A model generated the notes under the pieces. It worked only from the letters and a program-made list of their open reading frames with translations, was not told where the DNA came from and ran no database searches. This document shows, piece by piece, positions 16,493 through 24,538 of a stretch of 64,000 bases of DNA (the stretch's first letter is position 1; every line of letters begins with the position of its first letter). The position numbers were made by a program, and so were the translations under genes. Source of the stretch: JBCDJI01 sp964351865 (GTDB taxonomy: Bacteria > Verrucomicrobiota > Verrucomicrobiia > Methylacidiphilales > JBCBYL01); NCBI GenBank assembly GCA_964351865.1, contig CAYGPJ010000006.1, forward strand, positions 62,001 to 126,000, written 5' to 3'.

Positions 16493-17862
16493 ATTTTCAT
16501 CTGCAGCAGGGAATTGATTTAGCCTACATCATTGCGGCGGTTTTGTTCATCTTCGGATTGAAGATGCTGGGCTCTGCCGATACGGCACGCCGTGGCAATG
16601 CTATTTCTGCACTCGGGATGTTGCTGGCGGTGGTGGCCACGTTGTTTAAGCAGGGGTTGGATTTTCAGTGGATCATCGCGGGAATTTTAGTGGGCTCGGT
16701 CATCGGGGCCGTCTTCGCGCTGCGAGTGAAAATGACCGGCATGCCGGAAATGGTGGCGCTCTTTAACGGCTTCGGCGGAGCCGCCAGTATTATGGTAGGT
16801 TGGGCCGAATATGAAACCCGACCGGATCTGCCACTACTGGTGGCGATACCGGTAGCACTGACGATAATTATCGGAGCCGTGACATTCAGCGGAAGCCTGG
16901 TGGCCTATGGAAAACTAGGCGGCGTGATCGATGGTAAGCCGGTCCTTTATACGGGACAAAAGCCGATCAATGCGGTGTTGGTGCTGTTGACGCTGATCGT
17001 CGCTGGCATGTATGTCTGGAATCCGGATGGCAGCTACGTGGCATTCGGATTCGTTTTGGGATTGAGCTTATTGTTGGGTGTTTTGCTGACGATACCGATT
17101 GGTGGCGCGGATATGCCGGTGGTGATTGCCTTGTTGAATAGTTATTCCGGACTGGCAGCTTGCGCCGCCGGTTTCGTGATCATGAATAATGTACTGATCG
17201 TGTCTGGTGCGCTGGTAGGGGCAAGTGGACTGATCCTGACTAATATCATGTGCAAAAGCATGAACCGCTCGCTGGCGAATGTGCTCTTCGGCGGGGTAGG
17301 TGCGACGGGATCTTCCGGCAGCAAGGTGGAAGGCGAAGCGAAACCGATCTCGGCGGAGGATGCTTATTTTGTGTTGGAAAATGCCGCTTCGGTAGTTGTG
17401 GTGCCAGGGTATGGTATGGCCGTGGCTCAGGCACAACATGCGGTAAAAGAACTCGGCGTGCTGTTAGAAGAAAATGGAGCTGAAGTAAACTATGCGATTC
17501 ATGCGGTGGCGGGACGCATGCCCGGGCATATGAATGTGTTGCTGGCAGAAGCAGACGTTCCTTATGAACAACTGGTGGAGACCGGTGATGTTAATCCACT
17601 GATGGCTTCGGTTGATGTTGCGATCGTGATCGGAGCCAATGACGTGGTCAACCCCGCAGCGCGTGAGGATGAGTCCAGCCCGATTTATGGCATGCCGATT
17701 ATTAATGTCGACGAGGCGAAGACGGTCATTGTATTGAAGCGATCCATGTCAGCCGGATTTGCCGGAGTGGATAATCCACTCTTCGTAGCGAAGAATACAC
17801 GCATGCTGTTTGGAGATGCCAAACAGACGGTGCAGGCGCTGGTGTCGCAGTTTAAATCCTGA
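16489..17862 (+). CDS. pntB: NAD(P) transhydrogenase subunit beta
   Basis: 457 residues, full length. It contributes the remaining membrane helices of dII (residues about 1-260) and the soluble NADP(H)-binding dIII domain (about 275-457: VVVPGYGMAVAQAQHAVKEL, HAVAGRMPGHMNVLLAEA, DVAIVIGANDVVNPAA). With pntAA and pntAB it forms the enzyme that uses the proton gradient to make NADPH. It overlaps pntAB by 4 bp and ends only 12 bp from the convergent proC. Confidence 0.97.
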   Translation: MNFHLQQGIDLAYIIAAVLFIFGLKMLGSADTARRGNAISALGMLLAVVATLFKQGLDFQWIIAGILVGSVIGAVFALRVKMTGMPEMVALFNGFGGAASIMVGWAEYETRPDLPLLVAIPVALTIIIGAVTFSGSLVAYGKLGGVIDGKPVLYTGQKPINAVLVLLTLIVAGMYVWNPDGSYVAFGFVLGLSLLLGVLLTIPIGGADMPVVIALLNSYSGLAACAAGFVIMNNVLIVSGALVGASGLILTNIMCKSMNRSLANVLFGGVGATGSSGSKVEGEAKPISAEDAYFVLENAASVVVVPGYGMAVAQAQHAVKELGVLLEENGAEVNYAIHAVAGRMPGHMNVLLAEADVPYEQLVETGDVNPLMASVDVAIVIGANDVVNPAAREDESSPIYGMPIINVDEAKTVIVLKRSMSAGFAGVDNPLFVAKNTRMLFGDAKQTVQALVSQFKS

Positions 17863-17874
17863 AGCGGATCACTG

Positions 17875-18684
17875 CTATGCTTCGCCAAGTTCGCGTGAAC
17901 GCTTAGCGGCTGCCTTGATGGTATTTTCTAAAATCTGCGCCGCTTCGCCGTTTTCGAGCACATTCAGCCCGGCTTCGGTGGTGCCGCCTTTGCTTTTGAC
18001 CTGTGCCACCAGTTCTTCCGGATCGAGGCCGGTGTGTTGCAGCATGCGTGCTGCTCCAATGGCCGTTCCCGTGGCAAAGGCGCGCGCGCGGTCTGGATGC
18101 AGGCCTTCACTTTTTGCCGCGGCTTCGAGGTATTGAATAATCCGGTAAAAAAAGGCAGGACCGCTTCCGCTCAGTGCGGTTACGGCATCCATTTCCGATT
18201 CATTGACATGATGAACTTCGGCGACACTTTTAAACAGCAATGAGATCATATCCTCTTGCGGGATGCCGACCTGATCATTGCCACACCAGGCGACCACCCC
18301 GCTGCCGACCAGCAGGGGGGTATTAGGCATGACGCGTATGACCGGACGATTTTCACCCAGATGGTGATGTAGTTTTTCCAGCGACACCCCGGCGGCAATG
18401 GAAATGATGGTGGTTTGTTCCGGCGCCTGTGCGACCAGTGGTAGAATATCATCTATGTTCTGAGGTTTAACCGCCAGCAAGATGCCATCCTGATGTTCGA
18501 TGATTTTTTCAACCGAATCAGCCCAGCCTAATGGCTTTGCGGGCGAGAGATCCAGAAATGCTTTTTGGCTTTGTTCATTCGGATCGGTGCCGGTGATGTT
18601 TTCAGGAGCGAGGCTGCCGTTTTTAAGGATTCCGCCCACAATGGCTTGTGCCATCCGTCCTGTGCCAATGATGCCTAATTTCAT
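17875..18684 (-). CDS. proC: Pyrroline-5-carboxylate reductase
   Basis: 269 residues from the ATG at 18684; nine extra upstream codons look non-coding because the family starts MKLGIIGTG. The enzyme makes proline from pyrroline-5-carboxylate with NAD(P)H. The dinucleotide motif is GIIGTGRMAQAI. VIRVMPNTPLLVGSG and the dimer/substrate block DAVTALSGSGPAFFYRII follow, then the C-terminal KSKGGTTEAGLNVLENG. It converges on pntB with 12 bp between stops and no terminator. Confidence 0.96.
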   Translation of the reverse strand: MKLGIIGTGRMAQAIVGGILKNGSLAPENITGTDPNEQSQKAFLDLSPAKPLGWADSVEKIIEHQDGILLAVKPQNIDDILPLVAQAPEQTTIISIAAGVSLEKLHHHLGENRPVIRVMPNTPLLVGSGVVAWCGNDQVGIPQEDMISLLFKSVAEVHHVNESEMDAVTALSGSGPAFFYRIIQYLEAAAKSEGLHPDRARAFATGTAIGAARMLQHTGLDPEELVAQVKSKGGTTEAGLNVLENGEAAQILENTIKAAAKRSRELGEA

Positions 18685-18753
18685 AAGAGAGCTACAAGTA
18701 ACAGATCGCAATCAACTTTACCACTGAGAATACGAAGACTTGTTGCGTAAGAC

Positions 18754-19128
18754 TCATGATTCCGGAATTTTCATCTCAAACTTCGGTAATCTGGCAGCAA
18801 CCTGATGTCCGTCTTCGTCTTCTGCAAAATAAAGTCCGGCTGCGGTGCTGGAGGTATCGAGCAGATGATAGCTGTGATAGTGGTAACTTTCACCCGTTCC
18901 GAGTTCCGGAAATTCACCGACCACGCCATCGCCTTCAACGATCAATTTGTGGTTCTCGGCATTGGTGATCACCCATTTGCGTCCGGTGATGCGCAGACTG
19001 CGCAGGCTGTTGTTCCGAATGACGATGTAATAGACAAACTGGTGGGGACGGTGCGCCGGAGCACTGGAGGTCGGAACGTATTCAACCCGTACCAGTTCTG
19101 CGGTAAACCCTTCCAGTTCAGAATGCAT
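18754..19128 (-). CDS. apaG: ApaG domain protein
   Basis: 124 residues from the ATG at 19128; the longer frame begins with a TTG and adds only 11 residues. ApaG is a single fibronectin-III-like domain linked to Co2+/Mg2+ resistance in enterobacteria. Typical signatures are FVYYIVIRNNSLRSLRITGRKW-type core strands, VGEFPELGTGESYHYHS and AAGLYFAEDEDG. It stands alone, 69 bp upstream of proC on the same strand. Confidence 0.9.
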   Translation of the reverse strand: MHSELEGFTAELVRVEYVPTSSAPAHRPHQFVYYIVIRNNSLRSLRITGRKWVITNAENHKLIVEGDGVVGEFPELGTGESYHYHSYHLLDTSSTAAGLYFAEDEDGHQVAARLPKFEMKIPES

Positions 19129-19247
19129 GGGTGTGAGTCTATCGGAGCGGTTGGGGGGCAAGCAACTCTGAAAGTATTTTTGGAGTTCACTTATAATGAG
19201 CGAGACGATTTATAATCGCGTTATGCGGTTCAATTTTGTAATTTTCA

Positions 19248-19589
19248 ATGATGACGAATACGAATGAACCAAACGTGATTCACCATCATCACTATGTGGC
19301 GAGTCCGACTCCGGATACGGCCATGTGGCTGGAACTGCTGCCGGGATTTTTCTTTCAGACCTTCGGCATTGGTAATCTCTATGCGGGCAACGTGGCGCTG
19401 GGTCTGATTCTGATGTTCAGCTATTGGGCGCTGAGTCTCGTTAATTTTTTCTTATGTTTTTTGTTGATTGGATTTCTGACCTGGCCGCTGACATTTGTCG
19501 CCTATATGATCATTGGCGCCATTACGGCGCGGTCTGCAGCCGAGAAAAAAGTTGAACAGGCATCCGCCTCATTACAGCGGCAGGCCTAA
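19248..19589 (+). CDS. Small TM2-domain-like membrane protein
   Basis: 113 residues. An N-terminal tail with four consecutive His is followed by a TM2-like pattern: WLELLPGFFFQTFGIGNLYAGN (helix plus glycine turn), then two further hydrophobic helices (residues about 52-90) and a short cytoplasmic tail with Lys/Glu/Ala. TM2 proteins are small inner-membrane proteins of unknown job. Its last 18 bp overlap the 3' end of the convergent MBOAT gene, so both transcripts are complementary there. Confidence 0.75.
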   Translation: MMTNTNEPNVIHHHHYVASPTPDTAMWLELLPGFFFQTFGIGNLYAGNVALGLILMFSYWALSLVNFFLCFLLIGFLTWPLTFVAYMIIGAITARSAAEKKVEQASASLQRQA

Positions 19590-20951
19590 GGCGCGTCCCA
19601 TTGTGGCCAGTCGTTGGGTCAGCGGAATCATCTGATCGCCCGGCATGCAACCGGTGCCCATGATCAGTAAATGCAGCCAGCACATGGTGACCTGAGTCAC
19701 GATCAATCCTTTCAAGTATGCCACACCAGTCGGCCAGTGATGACCGTCCAGGCCTCGGCGATCGCGCTGCCACATGTTGATGCAGACCACCACGGCTTGT
19801 AGGAAAGCGAACAGCAACCAGGCCAGCAAGTATTCTCCATTCACGGTGGGCCACTTGCTGGCAAACCAGCCGGAATGCAGTAGGACAGCCGAAGCCAGAA
19901 AGACGATGAAGACATTGCGGAAACGATGATGCTCTTTACCGCCGAAGGGGAAGTAGAAAAATTTGAGCAGTAGTTTGCGGTTGTAGATATTCCAGCGGCG
20001 CCACTGTTCGATAAAGGATGGGGCCAGTAGCGGGAATTTAAAATTGGGAGCCAGGTCGGCTCCCAGAAAACGGCACAGGGAAATGCTCAAATCATAGTGT
20101 GCGGATAGCCACAAATACCATTTCAGATATGTCAGGATCGCGCCGGACCAGATGGTGAGGATACCGGCTTGTTCGGACCAGATATCGAGCTGCACCCACG
20201 AGAGTATTTTGAACCCGATAATTTTTCCGACCGCGACGCCGAGTAACAGCCAACCGCGCTTATAGACAGCGGGAAAGTTGCCGTGATTTTTCCATTGGGC
20301 GGACGGGCTGAAGTTGAGATTGGCCGTGATTTGAGGAATGAAGGCCAGATAACTGAGATGTTCGAAGTATCCCGGTTTTTCAAACAGGCCTCTACGAAAT
20401 TCATAGTAGTAATAGGCATAGCGTAGCAGCAGTCCGGTCAGTCCGATATCGCTGATCCAACTCCAAGTATGAGCGTGCTGGTAGCCGAAGTAATAAAGGC
20501 CCTTGGGAATTACCAGCGTGGTGAGGATGAGGACAGCCCAGAAGGCATGAGTTTTCCAGCGCCAGCCTCCGCCGTAATGCAGTAACGGATAGAGCACTGC
20601 GGTCACTCCCATAAAATAGAGGGCAAAACCGGGAAAGTTCCGGAAATAGAATGCCATCGACCCGAGGCCGAGTACCATCAGGTAACTGCCTTTGCGGGCG
20701 GCCACGACCACCAACATGGCAATGGCTGCCAGCGTCCAGGTGTAGGACAGGCTGTTCGCCTTCTGGATCATTTCGGACATCAGCCAGGAGAGGGAACTCG
20801 ATTCGCTTTCACAGGTTTGAGCTGCCCACGCCCAGACTAAGTAAAGTGTGATGAATGCTGCCAGCATTAGCGGAAACCAGCGCAGGCCGTACCAGATGTC
20901 GGCACGCTTGAGCGGGTTCTTGGGATGCAGTGACGATGCGTGAAAGGACAT
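19572..20951 (-). CDS. MBOAT-like membrane O-acyltransferase
   Basis: 459 residues with about ten hydrophobic helices. The central block PSFIEQWRRWNIYNRKLLLK then FYFPFGG matches the MBOAT/DltB signature (WRRWH...Y.P.GG), and the later HSGW in RNVFIVFLASAVLLHSGW aligns with the catalytic His region. MBOAT enzymes move acyl or acetyl groups to sugars, polymers or proteins across the membrane. The start (ATG 20951) overlaps the CoaB-like stop (TAATG), so both are translationally coupled; a CoA-pathway enzyme next to an acyl transferase is suggestive only. The polymer acceptor is unknown. Confidence 0.8.
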   Translation of the reverse strand: MSFHASSLHPKNPLKRADIWYGLRWFPLMLAAFITLYLVWAWAAQTCESESSSLSWLMSEMIQKANSLSYTWTLAAIAMLVVVAARKGSYLMVLGLGSMAFYFRNFPGFALYFMGVTAVLYPLLHYGGGWRWKTHAFWAVLILTTLVIPKGLYYFGYQHAHTWSWISDIGLTGLLLRYAYYYYEFRRGLFEKPGYFEHLSYLAFIPQITANLNFSPSAQWKNHGNFPAVYKRGWLLLGVAVGKIIGFKILSWVQLDIWSEQAGILTIWSGAILTYLKWYLWLSAHYDLSISLCRFLGADLAPNFKFPLLAPSFIEQWRRWNIYNRKLLLKFFYFPFGGKEHHRFRNVFIVFLASAVLLHSGWFASKWPTVNGEYLLAWLLFAFLQAVVVCINMWQRDRRGLDGHHWPTGVAYLKGLIVTQVTMCWLHLLIMGTGCMPGDQMIPLTQRLATMGRALGLPL

Positions 20952-21625
20952 TAGCGATGATGAGTTTCCAGCAGGCTAAGCAGAACCCGAGCCAGTTCGG
21001 TAGCATCTGCGGCAGGAAGAATGACACCATCGGACAAGCACACGCCAAATCCTTGCCCATAGGCCGGTCCGTTGGCCACACATGCATGGGTGGCGTTTTC
21101 TTCCAACTGCTGCAAGGCTTTAGTAATAATCCCGTCTGTAGTGCCGTTGGTTTCATATTTCCAGCCGACCAGTTGGGCAGTGGGAAACAGAGCTTTGAGC
21201 TGGCTGATGATTTTGATGAAGGGTTTCAGGTGTAGCGTGATGTTGCCAGATCGACTGGCCAGTTTGCTTTTTTTATCCAAAATGTTGCCCTGATCATCAC
21301 AAATACGCTCGACCACATAATCGGTCACGGCGGCGGCGTGCCAGACGGCATCATATGATCTATTCTTAGATACCTCCTTTAGTGAGCGCAGCAGACTCTC
21401 GCCGTCTGTAAAGCTAAGTTGTTCATGATCCGTTTCCGGTTCTGCCGCGGTGCAATATTCAGAGCGCAACAGCGTGACCGCATGGCCCTCGTTCTGAGCC
21501 AGACGGGTGAGGGCGGTTCCGAGTGATCCGGTAGAATGATTCGTGATTTTACGCACTCGATCGATCTCCGCGACGGCGGGGCCGGTAGTGATGAGGATGC
21601 GACGGGCTTGCTTATTTGAACTCAT
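20951..21625 (-). CDS. Stand-alone CoaB-type phosphopantothenoylcysteine synthetase domain protein
   Basis: 224 residues, matching only the C-terminal half of bifunctional Dfp/CoaBC. The family marks are ITTGPAVAEIDRVRKITNHS, a Gly-rich NHSTGSLG, AAVTDY, a Lys-rich KKSKLAS then LHLKP, and VGWKYET. CoaB joins cysteine to 4'-phosphopantothenate with nucleotide activation. Some usual residues are altered (VGWKYET for VGFKAET). It therefore may be the CoaB of a split CoaB/CoaC pair or a paralogue with another substrate. No flavin (CoaC) domain is present in the window. Confidence 0.8.
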   Translation of the reverse strand: MSSNKQARRILITTGPAVAEIDRVRKITNHSTGSLGTALTRLAQNEGHAVTLLRSEYCTAAEPETDHEQLSFTDGESLLRSLKEVSKNRSYDAVWHAAAVTDYVVERICDDQGNILDKKSKLASRSGNITLHLKPFIKIISQLKALFPTAQLVGWKYETNGTTDGIITKALQQLEENATHACVANGPAYGQGFGVCLSDGVILPAADATELARVLLSLLETHHR

Positions 21626-21664
21626 AGGTAAAGTATCTGTGACTGATTGCCGGAGAGCCTAGCC

Positions 21665-22405
21665 ATGACTTATTTTCGATTCCATCTTGTTTTTACCCTG
21701 CCACTACTGGCGGTGCTGTTGTTGGCGGGCATCGCTGAATGGATAAACCCGCTGGTATTGGGAAGTGGCTTGCTGGTGCTGGTGCCGGTGATGATCTTCA
21801 CCACCCCATGGGACAACTACGCAGCGAAGTGTGGTATCTGGGGGTTTTCTGAGGGTCAGTATTCACGCAAGGTCGGCTACCTGCCGGTGGAGGAGTACCT
21901 CTTTTTTGTGATCCAGTCGCTGCAGGCGATGGCACTGACGGTATTGGTGCTCAAATGGGGGGACTACCATTCTCTCGAATCGCTGAGTGACGCGGCACGC
22001 GGCAGCCGACTGATCAGCGGTGGGATCGTTTTTCTAGTTTGTATGGTTCTGGGGTTGCTGGTTTCCGCCAAGTGGCGGTATCGGGCTGGCGGTAAGTGGC
22101 ATTATACCTGGCATCTCTTTTTCTGGTTCCTGCCGGTGGTGGCGTTGCAGTGGTGGATTGCCCCGGATGTGTTGCTACCCCGCTGGCCGGTGCTGGCGGT
22201 CGTAACCCTGATGCTGGGAACCTACCTGAGCTGGGCCGACTGGATGGCGATTAAACGCAACATCTGGTTCTTCGATCATCAGCAGACAACCGGGGTTAAC
22301 ATCGGTGGCAAAATGCCGTGGGAAGAAGCAGCTTTCTTTTATTTAACCTCGTTGCTGGTCAGTCAGAGCTTTCTGATTCTATTGCCTGAAGCGTTGAGAA
22401 TTTAA
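21665..22405 (+). CDS. Lycopene cyclase-domain (CrtYc/CrtYd fusion-type) membrane protein
   Basis: About 246 residues from the ATG at 21665, preceded by GGAGAG at a good distance; the longer frame upstream adds six residues. Two repeats of the lycopene-cyclase domain (TIGR03462 type) are visible. The first carries TTPWDNYAAKCGIWGF and LPVEEYLFFVIQS; the second SWADWMAIKRNIWFF and MPWEEAAFFYLTS. Six to seven hydrophobic helices make it an inner-membrane enzyme, predicted to cyclise the ends of lycopene or a related carotenoid. No other carotenoid gene is in the window. It is divergent from the CoaB-like gene. Confidence 0.87.
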   Translation: MTYFRFHLVFTLPLLAVLLLAGIAEWINPLVLGSGLLVLVPVMIFTTPWDNYAAKCGIWGFSEGQYSRKVGYLPVEEYLFFVIQSLQAMALTVLVLKWGDYHSLESLSDAARGSRLISGGIVFLVCMVLGLLVSAKWRYRAGGKWHYTWHLFFWFLPVVALQWWIAPDVLLPRWPVLAVVTLMLGTYLSWADWMAIKRNIWFFDHQQTTGVNIGGKMPWEEAAFFYLTSLLVSQSFLILLPEALRI

Positions 22406-22517
22406 AGTAAGTTTCGGCTTTATACCGACTTATCGAAATTAGATTTTTGAGAGCCAGATTCGCCAGATCACCTCGAACCCGCTTGCACATTCTGAAAAAT
22501 GTGTCACAAATATTCGC

Positions 22518-22931
22518 ATGAAATCATGGATATTTGGTGGTACCACACCGGCTTCGGTGGCAACAGACATTTCAATGACGGTGTTACGGGTCGTGACAGG
22601 AGGCTGCATGGCCTATCTGCATGGGTTAGGTAAGGTGCCACCCACCGAAAGCTTTATCGGCTATGTGGGTAAGCTCGGATTTCCGCTTCCGGAGTTATTT
22701 GCGTGGGGAGCGGGACTTTCCGAATTGGTGTGCGGAATTTTATTGGCGCTGGGATTTGCGACGCGGGCTGCTGCCGGATTTATACTGGTGACGATGTTCG
22801 TGGCTATCTTCATTGCGAAGGCAGGTGAACCTTTGGCGGAGAGGGAACTGGCGGTTCTGTTTGCCGCTGCGCTATTGCCTTTCCTGGTCTCCGGTTCCGG
22901 ACGCTATGCGATTGATCGGTTGATCAAGTAA
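22518..22931 (+). CDS. DoxX family membrane protein
   Basis: 137 residues with four hydrophobic helices and the DoxX pattern: LRVVTGGCMAYLHGLGK, then LPELFAWGAGLSELVCGILL, GFATRAAAGFILVTM and a final helix with ERELAVLFAAALLP. DoxX proteins are small inner-membrane proteins associated with thiosulfate:quinone oxidoreductase or redox stress systems, but most have no proven function. The gene is monocistronic as far as the window shows, ending 66 bp before the terminator of the convergent RRM gene. Confidence 0.88.
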   Translation: MKSWIFGGTTPASVATDISMTVLRVVTGGCMAYLHGLGKVPPTESFIGYVGKLGFPLPELFAWGAGLSELVCGILLALGFATRAAAGFILVTMFVAIFIAKAGEPLAERELAVLFAAALLPFLVSGSGRYAIDRLIK

Positions 22932-22993
22932 GCAATGTGGGAATGCCGGGATGGCATCACGGACAATAGTTCGAACGCCGAACCTATAAAAAC

Positions 22994-23025
22994 AAAACCC
23001 CGCTGCGGCGCACCGAAGCGGGGTA
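22994..23025 (-). terminator. Intrinsic terminator of the RRM gene
   Basis: On the minus strand a stem ccccgct/agcgggg (22998-23004 with 23017-23023) with an internal TTCGG-containing loop is followed by TTTTGTTTTT. It lies just past the stop of the RNA-binding protein gene. Confidence 0.85.
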
Positions 23026-23046
23026 AAGTTTTAATCGGATGGGCGA

Positions 23047-23373
23047 TTAACGGCGATATCCGCCGCGATCTCCTCCACCGCCACGGCGGTCTCCACCACC
23101 ACGATGGCCTCCGCCTCCTCCGCCACGATCTTCTTTCGGGCGAGCTTCATTGACGTTGATCGCTCTACCGTCGATTTCGTGTCCGTTGAGGGCTTCGATG
23201 GCTGCTTCTGCGGACGCTTTGTCATCGATAGTGACGAATGCAAATCCACGTGGGCGGTTGGTGTTACGGTCGAGGGGAATAAAGACATCGCTGACATCCC
23301 CATATTCTGCAAAGAGATCTTGTAGTTCTCCTTCTGTCGTTTTGAACGGCAAATTGCCGATAAACATTTTCAT
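23047..23373 (-). CDS. RRM RNA-binding protein with glycine-rich tail
   Basis: 108 residues. One RNA recognition motif occupies residues 1-80, with RNP2 MFIGNLPF and RNP1 RGFAFVTI containing the aromatic residues that stack on RNA. The tail (residues 82-108) is RGGGGGGHRGGGDRRGG-like, as in cyanobacterial and plant cold-induced glycine-rich RNA-binding proteins. It probably acts as an RNA chaperone in the cytoplasm. It has its own strong terminator and a leader of unknown length; the 180 bp upstream contain no ORF. Confidence 0.93.
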   Translation of the reverse strand: MKMFIGNLPFKTTEGELQDLFAEYGDVSDVFIPLDRNTNRPRGFAFVTIDDKASAEAAIEALNGHEIDGRAINVNEARPKEDRGGGGGGHRGGGDRRGGGGDRGGYRR

Positions 23374-23608
23374 ATTGGTGTTTTGTTGGTTCTTTCTAAT
23401 GAAGTGGGCTGGAATCTTTTTGATTCATTCACTTCAGAGAAGACTGCAAACTCGTCTGCTGTTTCCGCTTTTCGGATCTCGATCCAGTTACCAACTCAAT
23501 GTCGCTCAACTAATCACCAGTTTCGAATGTAGAACAATCTACTCTTGAGCCACAAAATGCGGTTTCTCCGAGGAATTGCAAGGAGGAAATGAAGCTAGCG
23601 GCAGCGGC

Positions 23609-23777
23609 TCAAACCGAGGAGCCACGATAGCGCATGGCTGATTTTTTAACATTTTCTTTGATGAATTGGGGCACGACCCCCTGATGGCTCATGACGATCA
23701 GGGTACCTTTGGCTTGCAACAGGTGAGTTAAGGCGGGTTTCACTCAATTTTATACCGATTTCATGCAATCCGTCCAT
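23609..23777 (-). pseudogene. Frameshifted remnant of a small protein gene
   Basis: On the minus strand an ATG at 23777 opens MDGLHEIGIKLSETRL, then the frame must shift by one base to continue THLLQAKGTLIVMSHQGVVP and onward to a TGA at 23609-23611. Joined, this gives about 55 residues. The pattern 'short helix, LL.., (K)GxLIVxxHxGxV' loosely recalls Phd/YefM-type antitoxins, but this is a weak resemblance. Without the frameshift, only a 44-residue GTG ORF remains. It sits 80 bp from a MITE, in a region that has otherwise lost genes. Confidence 0.3.
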
Positions 23778-23847
23778 TAAGCGTTCCGGTAGGCACTAGA
23801 AAATATTTTCTGTTTTCCTTTGGGCCAGAGAGGCGCGTCTATATAAA

Positions 23848-24060
23848 GTGACAGGTCTGAATGGCACTAACTTAAGGATTTTCCTGTAGCCCGATGGAAC
23901 GCGACCATCTTGGTCGCTGACTTGGGCGTCTCGCCCAAGTCTCTCTACGGGAAGCAGTTCGGCGAGACGCCAAACTGTGCGACCGAGACGGTCGCGTTCC
24001 AGGCTAACGCCGGCAGCCATCCTAAAACGCCCCTAAGTTAGTGCCATTCGTGACAGGTCT
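23848..24060. mobile_element. MITE-like element with 19-bp terminal inverted repeats and 11-bp target duplication
   Basis: The element proper is 23859-24049 (191 bp). Its ends are gaatggcactaacttaagg and, read inward from the right, gaatggcactaacttaggg: 18 of 19 identical. Both sides are flanked by the perfect direct repeat gtgacaggtct (23848-23858 and 24050-24060). The inside folds on itself: the TGGAACGCGACC-type arm near the left end pairs with GGTCGCGTTCCA near the right, and the centre has two small palindromes (cttgggcgtctcgcccaag; ggcgagacgcc). It encodes no protein. An 11-bp duplication is in the range of IS4-type transposases, so it is probably mobilised in trans. Confidence 0.8.
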
Positions 24061-24061
24061 C

Positions 24062-24095
24062 AAAAAAACTGCCCGCAAGCGGTGTGCTTGCGGGC
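24062..24095 (-). terminator. Intrinsic terminator of the lipoprotein gene
   Basis: A 10-bp perfect stem gcccgcaagc/gcttgcgggc (24071-24080 with 24086-24095), 5-nt loop, followed on the minus strand by seven T. It starts two bases after the MITE's right target repeat. Confidence 0.9.
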
Positions 24096-24122
24096 GGTTT
24101 CGAAATGTAGTGGACGTAAGTG

Positions 24123-24443
24123 CTATTCAGCAGTCGCTTCGTGAATTTCTTTTTTTACTTTTTCGGCAGCCTCTTCGATTTCTGCTCCGGCTTTTTCCAT
24201 GTTTTCTTTAATATCTTCTCCAGCCTGATCGAGACTTTCCCCCATTTTTTCAGCAGGGCCATCTTTTTCGGTGGCTTCTTCCACTGCTTCACTCATATCT
24301 TCAGCGGCTTTTTCCATGGAGTCTCCCATTTTTTCAAAGGGACTCTTGGGTTCTTCTTTCTGGCAGGCTGTCAGCAGCAGAGCCGCCGCTCCAGCGGTAA
24401 GAAAGGTTACGGATAGTTTGGTAATCATTGATTTAATACTCAT
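24123..24443 (-). CDS. Small coiled-coil lipoprotein
   Basis: 106 residues. A lipoprotein signal peptide ends in LLLTAC (Cys at about residue 27). The mature part is a highly charged Ala/Glu/Lys helix with a repeating pattern (KMGDSMEKAAEDMSEAVEEA, then KMGESLDQAGEDIKEN), suited to a long amphipathic or coiled-coil helix anchored at a membrane and lying in the periplasm. No enzymatic motif is visible. Repeats of this sort occur in many small uncharacterised bacterial lipoproteins. It has its own terminator; its promoter region is shared only with the HAF-repeat gene's 3' side. Confidence 0.85.
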   Translation of the reverse strand: MSIKSMITKLSVTFLTAGAAALLLTACQKEEPKSPFEKMGDSMEKAAEDMSEAVEEATEKDGPAEKMGESLDQAGEDIKENMEKAGAEIEEAAEKVKKEIHEATAE

Positions 24444-24538
24444 GCGTTGAGACTATCAGGTCAGAGGCCAATTAGCCAGCAGGAACTCTGACGCAGCAAT
24501 CTCCTACCTTTATAACCATCAGAGAGAGGCGAAAGTAT

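Larger units (their letters stand above)
23374..24122. other. Gene-free region with decayed ORF, MITE and terminator
   Basis: 749 bp without an intact gene. From left: the presumed promoter/leader of the RRM gene (23374-23560, nothing specific seen); a broken minus-strand ORF (23609-23777); about 80 bp of unassigned AT-rich sequence; a 191-bp MITE with target duplication (23848-24060); and the terminator of the lipoprotein gene (24062-24095). Confidence 0.6.

Noticed and set aside
23796..24020. 74-residue minus-strand ORF
   Set aside because: It lies across the MITE, and its sequence reflects the element's palindromes rather than a protein.
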